Assembly: GCF_900112815.1 (NCBI RefSeq) | Contig: NZ_FOND01000009.1 | Location: forward strand, 1 to 64,000 | DNA from: Blastococcus tunisiensis | Lineage (GTDB): Bacteria > Actinomycetota > Actinomycetes > Mycobacteriales > Geodermatophilaceae | DNA: 64,000 nucleotides | Reading direction: 5' to 3' | Shown here: one piece after another, positions 6,970 to 13,658 of the stretch | How positions within the stretch are numbered: the first letter of the stretch is position 1 | How the letters are laid out: each line of letters opens with the position of its first letter | Position numbers and translations under genes: made by a program | The notes under the pieces: generated by a model | Databases searched by the model: none | What the model was told of the DNA's origin: nothing | The model's input: the letters and a program-made list of their open reading frames with translations, nothing else

Positions 6970-7620
6970 GTGCAGGCAGACGAGACCGCCTACGGTCAGC
7001 TCACGGACGTACTCGGCCAGCTGAACGCCATCATCCAGCGGCTGCCCGCAGCCGAGGACTCGGTAGCGGCATACCAGCAGCGCGTCGATCGGTACCTCGC
7101 GCTAGGAGACCTGGCCGAGGCGCTCAGCTGGATGCATGAGTCGCTGCAGATGGCCTACATGGAGCTGGAGTCCGCGGCCGCCATCGTCGACCAGGATCGG
7201 CCCGTCGACAGCGCATATGGCACGGGACGTCCATGGGCCGGACCGCAGCCGCCCCGCTACCTGCTGGGCTTAGCCGACCGGGCTGCCGACGGCACTGCCC
7301 GGGCCACGACGTCTTACCGGGCGCGACTGAGCGACACCCGGCTGACCGAGTCGATGGACCCGGCGTGCCCCAAGATCATGGACGGCCGCCCGTGCTCTGG
7401 GACACGGGTCAATCGCGCCGATGGGTCCCGCGCCGCCGCGTGCTGGCCTCATCTGACGGCGGAGCAGAAGAGCGAGATCAACGCGGAGCGCAAGAAGGCC
7501 ATCGCGGCCAACGCCTGCGCGGAGTGCGGAGTGGCCGCCGGTGAGAAGTGCATCCAGGACGGCCGGACCACGACCGTCCACCAGCGACGCCTACGCGCCC
7601 TCCACCAACCAGGTTCCTGA
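6970..7620 (+). CDS. Hypothetical protein with C-terminal zinc-finger-like motif
   Basis: 216 aa, GTG start just after GGGAGGCATC. Residues 1-75 are helical and probably coiled (QLTDVLGQLNAIIQRLPAAE). The middle is a Pro/Gly/Arg linker. Residues 128-160 contain CPKIMDGRPCSGTRV and CWPHL, and residues 179-211 contain CAECGVAAGEKCIQDGRTTTVHQRR. The last piece matches a short Cx2C...C...H motif seen in many actinobacteriophage and mobile-element proteins, where it is assumed to bind zinc and nucleic acid. The gene converges on the minus-strand module and overlaps its last gene by 30 bases (7591-7620), which puts it at the border between cargo and the replication/packaging module. Confidence 0.6.
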   Translation: MQADETAYGQLTDVLGQLNAIIQRLPAAEDSVAAYQQRVDRYLALGDLAEALSWMHESLQMAYMELESAAAIVDQDRPVDSAYGTGRPWAGPQPPRYLLGLADRAADGTARATTSYRARLSDTRLTESMDPACPKIMDGRPCSGTRVNRADGSRAAACWPHLTAEQKSEINAERKKAIAANACAECGVAAGEKCIQDGRTTTVHQRRLRALHQPGS

Positions 7621-7938
7621 CGTCCTCCGCCTGGCCATGGTGTAGCGGCCACGGCCTCGCGGATCACGGACAAGCCGCTCGTGCTCGGCAGACATGCGGC
7701 GGCTTTCCGCGCCATACCAAGCGCCCAGCTCGGCCCCCAGGGCTTCGCGGACCCAGGCCGGAGCCCTCCCGAGGTGCGCCGCCTCGTCGAACGTCAGGGT
7801 CGAGGGGTGCGGCCATCGGCCGGGGTCGGGGTCGAGCCCGAGCGGCCGGTCGGCACCGTTGAGCGGGCGAGGCGTGGCCTCGCGGTAGGCGACGGTGAGC
7901 GGGTGCTGCGTGTGGTCACCGAAGCGGATCGCGGTCAT
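7591..7938 (-). CDS. Hypothetical protein at the distal end of the satellite-like operon
   Basis: 115 aa from the ATG at 7936-7938 (MTAIRFGDHTQHPLTVAYRE), chosen because AAGGAG lies about 12 bases upstream; the frame is open further up but without support. The C-terminal half (FDEAAHLGRAPAWVREALGA, EHERLVRDPRGRGRYTMARR) is helical and basic. No known domain is recognised. It is the last gene in the run of minus-strand genes that starts with the integrase, following the small terminase gene after about 110 bases, so it may act in packaging or regulation of the element. Confidence 0.55.
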   Translation of the reverse strand: MTAIRFGDHTQHPLTVAYREATPRPLNGADRPLGLDPDPGRWPHPSTLTFDEAAHLGRAPAWVREALGAELGAWYGAESRRMSAEHERLVRDPRGRGRYTMARRRTSGTWLVEGA

Positions 7939-8049
7939 GATCTTTCGTTCTCCTTCTCGGTCGCCCTCGCCGCGTTCGACGGGGGGTCTTGGGGGTGTGA
8001 GCCAGGACGGCCACACGGCCGGCCGGGCGGAGCGACGGCGGGGTGAGCA

Positions 8050-8592
8050 TCAGCTCGCGCCCTCGCCGGTGGGCAGCGACCGCAGGACCGCGCGGGGGTC
8101 GGCCGGCCGGCCGGCACCAGGGACCGCCTGCCCATCCCCCCGCTCAAGCTCGATCGCGGCCTGGCGCGCGGCGCGCTGGTGTCCCTTGGCCTGGGCCTCA
8201 TCGGCCCGTGTGATCTCCCACTGGAGACGGCGGCGGTCCATCGGGGAGAGGCCGTACCGCTGCCCCTGGAGCCGGATCTCCTGGGCTGCCTCGCGGCGCT
8301 CCCTCGCGTCGCTGGTCGACCAGAAGTCGTTAACGATCATGGCGAGCGCGAACAGGCCGTGCCGGTCGCTGTCGTCGTACTCGGGGGCCATCGGCGAGGC
8401 CCAAACGTCGCACCACCACGCCGTCGTCAGCGGGTGCCACCCGCCGGTTCCGGGCGCGCGGCGCGGCAGCGCTGGCACCCGAACCTCGCCAGGCTCGGGC
8501 GCGTGCAGCACCGCCGCCGTCGCCTTCGGCTTCGCCCAGCGGTGCCGGGCCGCAGAGCCGTACGGCTTCGGCGGAGGTCCCATTCCCGGCAT
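8050..8592 (-). CDS. Phage terminase small subunit-like protein
   Basis: 180 aa. The central region reads GTGGWHPLTTAWWCDVWASP, MAPEYDDSDRHGLFALAMIV, NDFWSTSDARERREAAQEIR and LQGQRYGLSPMDRRRLQWEI. The pattern W..WW...W.SPMA..Y...D...L..LA.....F......A.EIR.Q..R.GLSP..RR.L.WEI is that of the small terminase subunits of actinobacterial HK97-type phages, which bind the packaging site and recruit the large subunit. A basic, Pro-rich N-terminus and an R/A-rich tail surround it. No large terminase, portal or capsid gene follows, so the product would have to work with the large terminase of another phage, as in PICI satellites. The start at 8592 follows a spacer that may hold another small ORF. Confidence 0.7.
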   Translation of the reverse strand: MPGMGPPPKPYGSAARHRWAKPKATAAVLHAPEPGEVRVPALPRRAPGTGGWHPLTTAWWCDVWASPMAPEYDDSDRHGLFALAMIVNDFWSTSDARERREAAQEIRLQGQRYGLSPMDRRRLQWEITRADEAQAKGHQRAARQAAIELERGDGQAVPGAGRPADPRAVLRSLPTGEGAS

Positions 8593-8762
8593 CTCAGCGC
8601 TCCTCGAGCATCAAGATCACCGAGTTCCTGAGACCTGTGCAGATGAAAATGCGCAGTGCGTACCGATGTCCGCTCGGGACCGGGGGAGGGGTGGCCCCCC
8701 TGGGTCCTCCGGCCGCCTGCGTGGCGGCTGCGACGTCGCGAGCCGCAACCGGGCAGAGCGGG

Positions 8763-9104
8763 TCACCGCAGGCCCGAGCCATTGAGGACGACCTCGCGGA
8801 AGGCGTCGGTGATCTGGCGCTGTCGACCGGGCACCCCGCCGACGCGGGCGAGAGTCAGCGTGCGGGCCAGGTCGGTCATCTGGGCGAGCATCAGTGCCAG
8901 GTCGTGGACGTGCGGGCCTGGCGTCAGATAGGCGCGCATCTCCTGATCGCCCTCGCAGGCGGCGTCCAGCAGGGCGATGGCCTGAAGCATCGAGGTCTGC
9001 CGCTCCTGGGCGGTGATCCCGTTGTCGTGGTTCCTGACGATGGGCTCCCAGACGTTGCGGATCGGCTGCTGGGGACCACCACGGCGACGGCGACGGTTGC
9101 TCAC
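8763..9104 (-). CDS. Hypothetical protein of the satellite-like operon
   Basis: 113 aa from the GTG at 9102-9104 (VSNRRRRRGGPQQPIRNVWE). This start is chosen because the preceding 28-codon ORF ends in a GTGA overlap with it. After an Arg-rich N-terminus the protein is mostly helical: GITAQERQTSMLQAIALLDA, HDLALMLAQMTDLARTLTLA and RQITDAFREVVLNGSG. No signal peptide or known domain is seen. Its position between the primase/helicase and the small terminase suggests a role in the element's own replication or packaging; I cannot assign one. Confidence 0.55.
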   Translation of the reverse strand: MSNRRRRRGGPQQPIRNVWEPIVRNHDNGITAQERQTSMLQAIALLDAACEGDQEMRAYLTPGPHVHDLALMLAQMTDLARTLTLARVGGVPGRQRQITDAFREVVLNGSGLR

Positions 9105-9187
9105 CGGTTCACCGCCGCGATCAGGTGAGGAACATTCCTCAGCCGCGCAGGCCTGGCCTGACGAGCCGGCTCGTTGTTCTCGTTCAT
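9101..9187 (-). CDS. 28-codon micro-ORF translationally coupled to the next gene
   Basis: ATG at 9185-9187 opens MNENNEPARQARPARLRNVP HLIAAVNR and stops with TGA at 9101-9103, overlapping the GTG of the next gene as GTGA. GAGGAG stands about 10 bases before the ATG, one of the better ribosome binding sites in this block. The peptide is basic (5 Arg) with a short helix. It may be a true small protein or a leader that couples translation to the downstream gene. Confidence 0.5.
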   Translation of the reverse strand: MNENNEPARQARPARLRNVPHLIAAVNR

Positions 9188-9312
9188 GATCTTGATCTCC
9201 TCGGTGTGTTGCAGGCATTGCAGGCAAGCTCTGTTAGTTCTCTAGGAAGGCCTTCACGAAGGAGTTACAGAAGCTGCCGGCAATGGCAGCAACACCTCGC
9301 TGACCTTGCGGT

Positions 9313-10986
9313 TCACATCTCGTCCGCCTCGGGCAGGGCCTGTTGGTTGGGGGTCTCGGCAGCGGTGTGGTCGTCGTCCTCGTGCTCGTCGTCCCGGCGG
9401 AAGCGGACGTTGCGGACGACGTTCTGCTGACCGACCGGCCATCCCATGCGGGCCTTCTTCGCGGGCCGATCGAGGTCGTCGTAGGTCTTGGACCTGGCCG
9501 CCGTGACCTTCGCGGCCTGCGCGGTCGGGTGCTCCAGCAAGCGGGGCTTGAAGGTCTTCGCCGACCACGCGTTGATCCCCTGGGCCTCCATCCACGAGGT
9601 GAACTCGTCGTAGAGGTCGGTGGAGAGCACGCAGCTCTCCGCCCCGAGCACGAGCCGGTCGTCGATGAAGCTCAAGATCAGGTCGGTCTCGGCACGCCAC
9701 GCGCGGGTGTCCTCTCGCACCCGACGCGGGATCGGCGGCATCGCCCGGCCGCCGGCGTACCAGCGGCGGGAACCGTCGACCAGCCAGGCCAGCACTGCCT
9801 CCAGCAGGTCCGGGTCGCCCGTCTCCATACGGGCGCGCAGCCCGGTGTCCCCGCGCCGGTCGTCGATGCCTTCCAGGGGCTCACCCTCGGGCCGGTAGCG
9901 CAACGGGAAGGTGAGCTTGGCCAGCCGTCGCCATGCACCGTGGTCGGTGTCGCCGACGATGGGCTGGCTGTTCGTGGTGATGAACAAGGCATGCGTCGGC
10001 TGCCAGGTCACCGGGTCGCAGCGCATTCGGCGGGCCTGCATCAGCGGCGTCCCGACGATCTTCTTGATCTTGTTCATGTCGAGCTTCCTGCCGCCGGGGA
10101 CCTCCTCGGTCAGGCCCAGCCGCGCGCCGAACAGCTCCATCCGCTCAGTGGAGTGGCTGCTGGAGTCGTCCAGCAGCACCTTGTCGTCCACCGTGGCGGC
10201 GTACTCGCCTAGGGCTTTCATCACACCGCCCATGAGGGTGGACTTGCCGTTGGCCCCGCCCCCCTGGAACAAGACGAGCAGGTCGTCGGGCGGCACGTAG
10301 CCTGTGGCCGCCTGGCCCAGACGGACCTGGGTCCAGGAGAGGACCTCCGTGTCGGGCAGGCACTCCAGCACCCGCGCCAGACCGGGGTCGGCCAGGGCGT
10401 CGGGCCGGTAGGCGATCGGCGTGATCTTCCGCATGAGCAGCGCCGGGTCGTGCGGAGCCAGGTCGCCGGTGGCCAGGTTCACCACGCCGTTGGCAGCGTT
10501 CAGCAGGTCCGGGTGGGCGTCGAAATCGTCGGCCTCCACCAGCACCTTGCCCGATGCCAGCGACGTGACGGCGTCCAGCCACGGCTTGGCCAGCAGCCGG
10601 TTCAGGCTGGCCAGGTAGGCCTGGTCGGCCTTGCTGACCCCGGCCCAGCCGCCGCCGGCGTCGGCGAGGACCCGCGTGTGCTCGGCGTCGATGAACCGGC
10701 GGTAGTGCTCCGCGATCTCGTCGCGGACGACCTCCACCGGGCAGCCGCGCCACCGGCGGCCATCCCAGCGCAGCCAGCCCAGACCCTTGGTGAACTTGTA
10801 GCGCCCGGCCAGCAGGTCGCGGGCGAGCACGGCGGCCTGGTCGGCGTGGGTGAACTCGCCACGGCGGCGCTCGGTGAGATCGTCCTCGGGGGCGGCCTCC
10901 ACGGAGGGGGCGGTCTCTCCGGTGGGGGTCTCCTTCCCGTAGACCTCGTCCCAGTAGTCCTGCTCCGTCGCCGAGGGTGCGTTCAC
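9313..10986 (-). CDS. P4-type DNA primase/SF3 helicase (D5 family)
   Basis: 557 aa, GTG start overlapping the previous stop as GTGA. Residues 90-215 correspond to the D5_N region (FTKGLGWLRWDGRRW, LLNAANGVVNLATGDLAPHD). Residues 230-420 hold the superfamily 3 helicase core: Walker A in FQGGGANGKSTLMGGVM, Walker B region LGLTEEVPG, sensor FITTNSQPIVGDTDHGAWRR with the arginine finger, and LAKLTFPLRY. A winged-helix-like C-terminus follows (WMEAQGINAWSAKTFKPRLL), then an acidic tail. Enzymes of this family unwind and initiate replication of P4-like satellites, SaPIs and some phages. The archaeo-eukaryotic primase domain is not obvious here, so the protein may be helicase-only and depend on host primase. 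It is the replication centre of the element. Confidence 0.85.
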   Translation of the reverse strand: MNAPSATEQDYWDEVYGKETPTGETAPSVEAAPEDDLTERRRGEFTHADQAAVLARDLLAGRYKFTKGLGWLRWDGRRWRGCPVEVVRDEIAEHYRRFIDAEHTRVLADAGGGWAGVSKADQAYLASLNRLLAKPWLDAVTSLASGKVLVEADDFDAHPDLLNAANGVVNLATGDLAPHDPALLMRKITPIAYRPDALADPGLARVLECLPDTEVLSWTQVRLGQAATGYVPPDDLLVLFQGGGANGKSTLMGGVMKALGEYAATVDDKVLLDDSSSHSTERMELFGARLGLTEEVPGGRKLDMNKIKKIVGTPLMQARRMRCDPVTWQPTHALFITTNSQPIVGDTDHGAWRRLAKLTFPLRYRPEGEPLEGIDDRRGDTGLRARMETGDPDLLEAVLAWLVDGSRRWYAGGRAMPPIPRRVREDTRAWRAETDLILSFIDDRLVLGAESCVLSTDLYDEFTSWMEAQGINAWSAKTFKPRLLEHPTAQAAKVTAARSKTYDDLDRPAKKARMGWPVGQQNVVRNVRFRRDDEHEDDDHTAAETPNQQALPEADEM

Positions 10987-11600
10987 GAGCCCACCCCGGC
11001 GGCCCGCTCAGCGAGGGCCTGCACCGCGAGCAGCTCCCGCTCCACCAGCTCGGGCAGCGCGTCGATCGGCACCAGCTCTGCGGCCTGGGCGATCCGCTCC
11101 CCGGCCTCGCGAGCGCGACGACGGGTCGCCTCCTTCAGCACTGCGGCGGCGTAGAACCGGGCCGACACGGGCACGGCGGCGCTGGCGTACAGGTCGTGCA
11201 GCAACTGCGCCACTGCCTGCACCCGCGTCCCGTTGGCCCGGCCGTCGTCGCGCAGCAAGGCCAGCACGGCAGTCGGCTCGGGGTCGATGCGCAGGTGCGT
11301 AAGGGCGGCGACGGCGGCCAGCAGCTCGGCGAGGGCCGGGCTGGCCAGGTCATCCGGCCGGACCAGCCCGGCGACCTTGAGTGCGCTGGCGGCGTCCAGC
11401 CTGAGCAGGCAGGAGAGCAACGCCCGCTCGAGATCGGGGATCTCGGCCGGGCCATCACCGGCGCGAGCCGGACGTGAGGAAACTTCCTCACCTGCGCCAG
11501 TAGCGTGAGCGGTGACTTCCCTGGTCCGGGGGTCGATCGAAGCCGACGAGGGCGCGTGCTCGGACGCCGCGCTCTCGTCGCGCGCCTGGGCCATGATCAC
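10983..11600 (-). CDS. DnaB N-terminal-domain-like protein
   Basis: 205 aa, GTG start at 11598-11600 overlapping the previous stop (GTGA). Residues 1-52 are a low-complexity linker. From AEIPDLERALLSCLLRLDAA through LVRPDDLASPALAELLAAVA, VLALLRDDGRANGTRV and ARFYAAAVLKEATRRRARE the sequence follows the helical N-terminal domain of the DnaB replicative helicase (E.ALL..L......A......P.DF..P....I). The RecA-like ATPase domain is absent. A free DnaB-N domain next to a P4-type helicase could serve as a primase- or helicase-interaction module. The next gene, the primase/helicase, begins in its stop codon, so the two are made together. Confidence 0.65.
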   Translation of the reverse strand: MIMAQARDESAASEHAPSSASIDPRTREVTAHATGAGEEVSSRPARAGDGPAEIPDLERALLSCLLRLDAASALKVAGLVRPDDLASPALAELLAAVAALTHLRIDPEPTAVLALLRDDGRANGTRVQAVAQLLHDLYASAAVPVSARFYAAAVLKEATRRRAREAGERIAQAAELVPIDALPELVERELLAVQALAERAAGVGS

Positions 11601-11854
11601 GCGCCCTCAGCCTTTCGGCGGGCCATGCGGCGGCGCAGGTTGAGGCGGGCCATCTCGGCCTTGAGGGCACTCTCGGCGCGCTTGGCCCGCTCGGCCGGGT
11701 CGAGCTTGCCGTCAGGGTCGACCTGGCGGTCCCAACGGCGCTCTGCGGCCTCCCGCGCGGCAGCGGTGGCGGCGGTGCGGTCGGTCTCCTTGGCCCAACG
11801 GGCGTGCGCGGCCACTTGGGCGCGCAGACGTGCGGTTTGGGGGTCGATGGGCAT
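11597..11854 (-). CDS. Small conserved protein of actinobacterial mobile elements
   Basis: 85 aa from the ATG at 11852-11854 (MPIDPQTARLRAQVAAHARW), with AGGGAG about 10 bases upstream; the longer frame to 11968 lacks support. The layout DPQTARLRA..AAH..WA......AR..A..R.....VDPDG.L.P.ER..RAE.A..A...RL....... RR is that of a very common small helical protein in actinobacterial phages, plasmids and integrated elements. Its role is unknown; its place before replication genes suggests DNA binding or replication control. The stop overlaps the next start as GTGA. Confidence 0.7.
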   Translation of the reverse strand: MPIDPQTARLRAQVAAHARWAKETDRTAATAAAREAAERRWDRQVDPDGKLDPAERAKRAESALKAEMARLNLRRRMARRKAEGA

Positions 11855-12162
11855 GCGGGGGCAGCTCCCTGTGGGGTAACTGCCTGTGCCGCTACGTCTC
11901 GCCGCGCGTCCGAATCTGGCTTCGTAGTCCCTCAGGCCGAACGCTAAGACTCTAAGCCCGCCCGCCACGGGGCCGATCCCTCAGGGACCCCGCGCAGTCA
12001 CGGCAACGGCCCACGTTGGGAGTCGGACTCTTCGCCCCCAGAGGAACCGCTGCAAGCACAGACTACTGCGTCAGAGCGTCGTCCGAGGCGGGCGAAACAG
12101 ACGTCAGTGCTTTCCTCAGCCGCGACTCGGCTTCCCTCACGGGTAGGAGGAGTGCTCCTTAC
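11855..12162. promoter_or_regulatory. Intergenic region between integrase and replication genes
   Basis: 308 bases without a gene. It is the likely site of the promoter for the minus-strand replication operon that starts at 11854, and possibly of the element's replication origin, since P4-type helicases often act near their own gene. Short palindromes occur (TCCCTCAGGGA near 11978). No iteron array is evident by eye. Confidence 0.35.
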
Positions 12163-12163
12163 C
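12142..12163 (-). terminator. Weak inverted repeat at the integrase stop codon
   Basis: GGTAGGAGGAGTGCTCCTTACC is an imperfect inverted repeat (GGTA.GGAG...CTCC.TACC) that touches the integrase TAG. It could form a short hairpin and end or weaken transcription from int into the replication operon. Confidence 0.3.
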
Positions 12164-13098
12164 TACCCGAGCTTGTCGGTCCAGCGGTTGCGCCGGTACG
12201 CGGCGATGGCCCGCTCATCGGCGGTGCTGGCGGCGTAGCGGCCGACCATCTGCCGCGAGCGCCACCCGGCCATCCGCATGAGGTCGGTCTCCTGGGTGCC
12301 TTCGGCGAGCTGGTTGTGCGCGAAGGTGTGCCGGAACTTGTGGGGGTGGACGTTTTTCACCCCGGCGTCGAGCGCCCGGCGCTCCAGGAGTTGGCGGATG
12401 CCGGAGTCGGTGAGCTTGCCCTTCTTGCCCAGCCACAGAGCGGTGCTGACCTTGGCCATGGGGTGGGCGGCTCGCACCCGCAGGTACCGTCGCAGCGCAT
12501 CGGAGGTCTTGGGGCCGTAGGCCACGTGTCGCTTCCGGCGGCCCTTGCCCATGACGTCGTGCAGGAGCTGCTGCCCCTGGTCGACCTGTTCGGCGGCGAG
12601 GTCGCACACCTCAGAGGCACGCATGCCGGTCTCGATGAACATCCAGAGGATCGCGGCGTCGCGCCGGTTCTCATAGGTGTTGCCCTTGGTGGTGGCCAGC
12701 AGCCGTCTCAGTTCGTCGTGGGTGAGGACGTCGACCGGCTGCTCCGGCACCCTCGGCGGACGCATCCGCTCCATGGGGGAGTGGTCGATCTCGCCGTCGT
12801 CCACCAGCCACTTGAACATCTGCTGGAGCGAGCGGTAGTGCTTGGCCACGGTGGCGGCAGACAGCCGCTCGCCCATGGCTGCCAGGAACGCCTCCACGTG
12901 CTCCCTGGCGATCCCCGTCGTGGTGGTGGGCATCCCGGCCTCGGTCAGGTGGGCCAGGAGGTTCTTGGCGCAGATGAGGTAGCTGTCGACCGTGGACGGG
13001 GCGATGTTGCGCGCGCGCAGGTGGGTGCGCCAGTCGTCCAAGAGGGCCGACAGCTCGATGCCGTCGAGTACCACCGGCTGCTTGGTGGTGCGGGCCAT
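12163..13098 (-). CDS. Tyrosine recombinase (site-specific integrase)
   Basis: 311 aa, XerC/D-like length. Residues 10-100 form the SAM-like core-binding domain ([20 protein letters not shown]). Residues 120-305 form the catalytic domain with Arg in [14 protein letters not shown], Lys in the beta-hairpin ([14 protein letters not shown]), HKFRHTFAH for the H-x-x-R pair, [11 protein letters not shown] and the nucleophile Tyr in GRYAAST. All five expected catalytic residues appear present. The gene lies 120 bases from the 3' end of a tRNA gene and points away from it, the standard arrangement of an element integrated into a tRNA 3' end. It would insert and, with a directionality factor not seen here, excise the element. 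Confidence 0.92.
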   Translation of the reverse strand: MARTTKQPVVLDGIELSALLDDWRTHLRARNIAPSTVDSYLICAKNLLAHLTEAGMPTTTTGIAREHVEAFLAAMGERLSAATVAKHYRSLQQMFKWLVDDGEIDHSPMERMRPPRVPEQPVDVLTHDELRRLLATTKGNTYENRRDAAILWMFIETGMRASEVCDLAAEQVDQGQQLLHDVMGKGRRKRHVAYGPKTSDALRRYLRVRAAHPMAKVSTALWLGKKGKLTDSGIRQLLERRALDAGVKNVHPHKFRHTFAHNQLAEGTQETDLMRMAGWRSRQMVGRYAASTADERAIAAYRRNRWTDKLG

Positions 13099-13219
13099 GC
13101 GGGGCTCCTTCGGGTGGCTGGCGGGCCGGTCGGTCGCCGACCCACACCATCCTCAGAAGCGTACAGTCCCCGGGTCTTATTCCTGTGTGCTTCACTCCTC
13201 AAGGCATATCCGCAGGTGG

Positions 13220-13293
13220 TGGGGCGGGTGGGGCTCGAACCCACGACCCAGGGATTATGAGTCCCATGCTCTGACCGGCTGAGCTACCGCCCC
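13220..13293 (-). tRNA. tRNA with CAT anticodon (elongator Met or Ile2)
   Basis: On the minus strand, 74 nt fold as a full cloverleaf: acceptor GGGGCGG/CCGCCCC, D-arm GCTCAGCCGGTCAGAGC, anticodon arm with loop CTCATAA (anticodon CAT), T-arm GTGGGTTCGAGCCCCAC, discriminator A, and CCA encoded at 13217-13219. CAT may be elongator methionine or, if modified to lysidine, isoleucine; I cannot separate these by eye. Its 3' end faces the integrase and is the likely attachment site. Confidence 0.92.
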
Positions 13294-13408
13294 CGACGAG
13301 GACAGCCTGCCAGACGTCGTCCGGCCCCCGGAGGGGACGGACCGGAGCGGCCCCGCGTGGTTCCGCAGCAGGTCTGCTGTGACCTGACGTGCATCTCGTT
13401 ACCCCGCT

Positions 13409-13437
13409 GTGACATCCGGCCGTTCCCGCTGTAGTTT
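13409..13437 (+). promoter_or_regulatory. Sigma-70-like promoter for the riboswitch/M23 transcript
   Basis: GTGACA at 13409-13414 and TAGTTT at 13432-13437 are separated by exactly 17 bases. They stand about 50 bases before the riboswitch, where a vegetative promoter is expected. Confidence 0.5.
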
Positions 13438-13487
13438 CATCCGCGGTCCCGACGAGCTCCGTCCCTCGCACCCGAGGGCATCGGAGG

Positions 13488-13636
13488 GGCCCCGCCGAAC
13501 CGCGTCGGTCAGCTGGCCGCGTGGACCGGGGAACCACCCCAGTACTGGGGTGAATCACGCCCGCGCGTTTTTCGGGGACGCGGGCGAGTAGGGCACTTCC
13601 GGCCCGAACCCGTCAGCTAACTCGGTAGGCGGTCGC
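13488..13636 (+). promoter_or_regulatory. c-di-AMP riboswitch (ydaO/yuaA class)
   Basis: The conserved blocks of the class appear in order: CCGGGGAACCACCCC followed by a CAGTACTG stem, GGGGTGAATC, a GC-rich hairpin arm, GTAGGGCACTTCCGGCCCGA and ACCCGTCAGCTAACTCGGTA GGCG. In actinobacteria this riboswitch sits before genes for cell-wall hydrolases (RpfA, NlpC/P60, M23) and potassium or osmolyte uptake, and turns expression off when c-di-AMP is high. The M23 peptidase gene begins 20-odd bases later after AGGAGA. The boundaries are approximate. Confidence 0.88.
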
Positions 13637-13658
13637 GAAGAACAGGAGACGCGTCGCC

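Larger units (their letters stand above)
7591..13219. mobile_element. Phage-satellite-like integrated element (core module)
   Basis: From the tRNA 3' end leftwards, every gene down to 7591 is on the minus strand and most adjoin or overlap: integrase, small conserved protein, DnaB-N-like protein, P4-type helicase, micro-ORF, hypothetical, small terminase, hypothetical. There is replication and packaging specificity but no structural, lysis or large terminase gene, and no conjugation gene. The right end is the tRNA; the left end is unknown because the element may include the cargo genes and continue beyond base 1. I searched for a second copy of the tRNA 3' end by eye and found none in the window. 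Confidence 0.55.

Noticed and set aside
8594-8782. A 62-codon minus-strand ORF between the hypothetical gene and the small terminase
   Set aside because: It starts 20 bases inside the preceding gene and has no motif or clear ribosome site. It cannot be excluded but is not supported.
1-13219. AICE (pSAM2-like) identity for the island
   Set aside because: No FtsK/TraB-type translocase or RepSA-type initiator is present. The P4-type helicase and small terminase point to a phage satellite instead.
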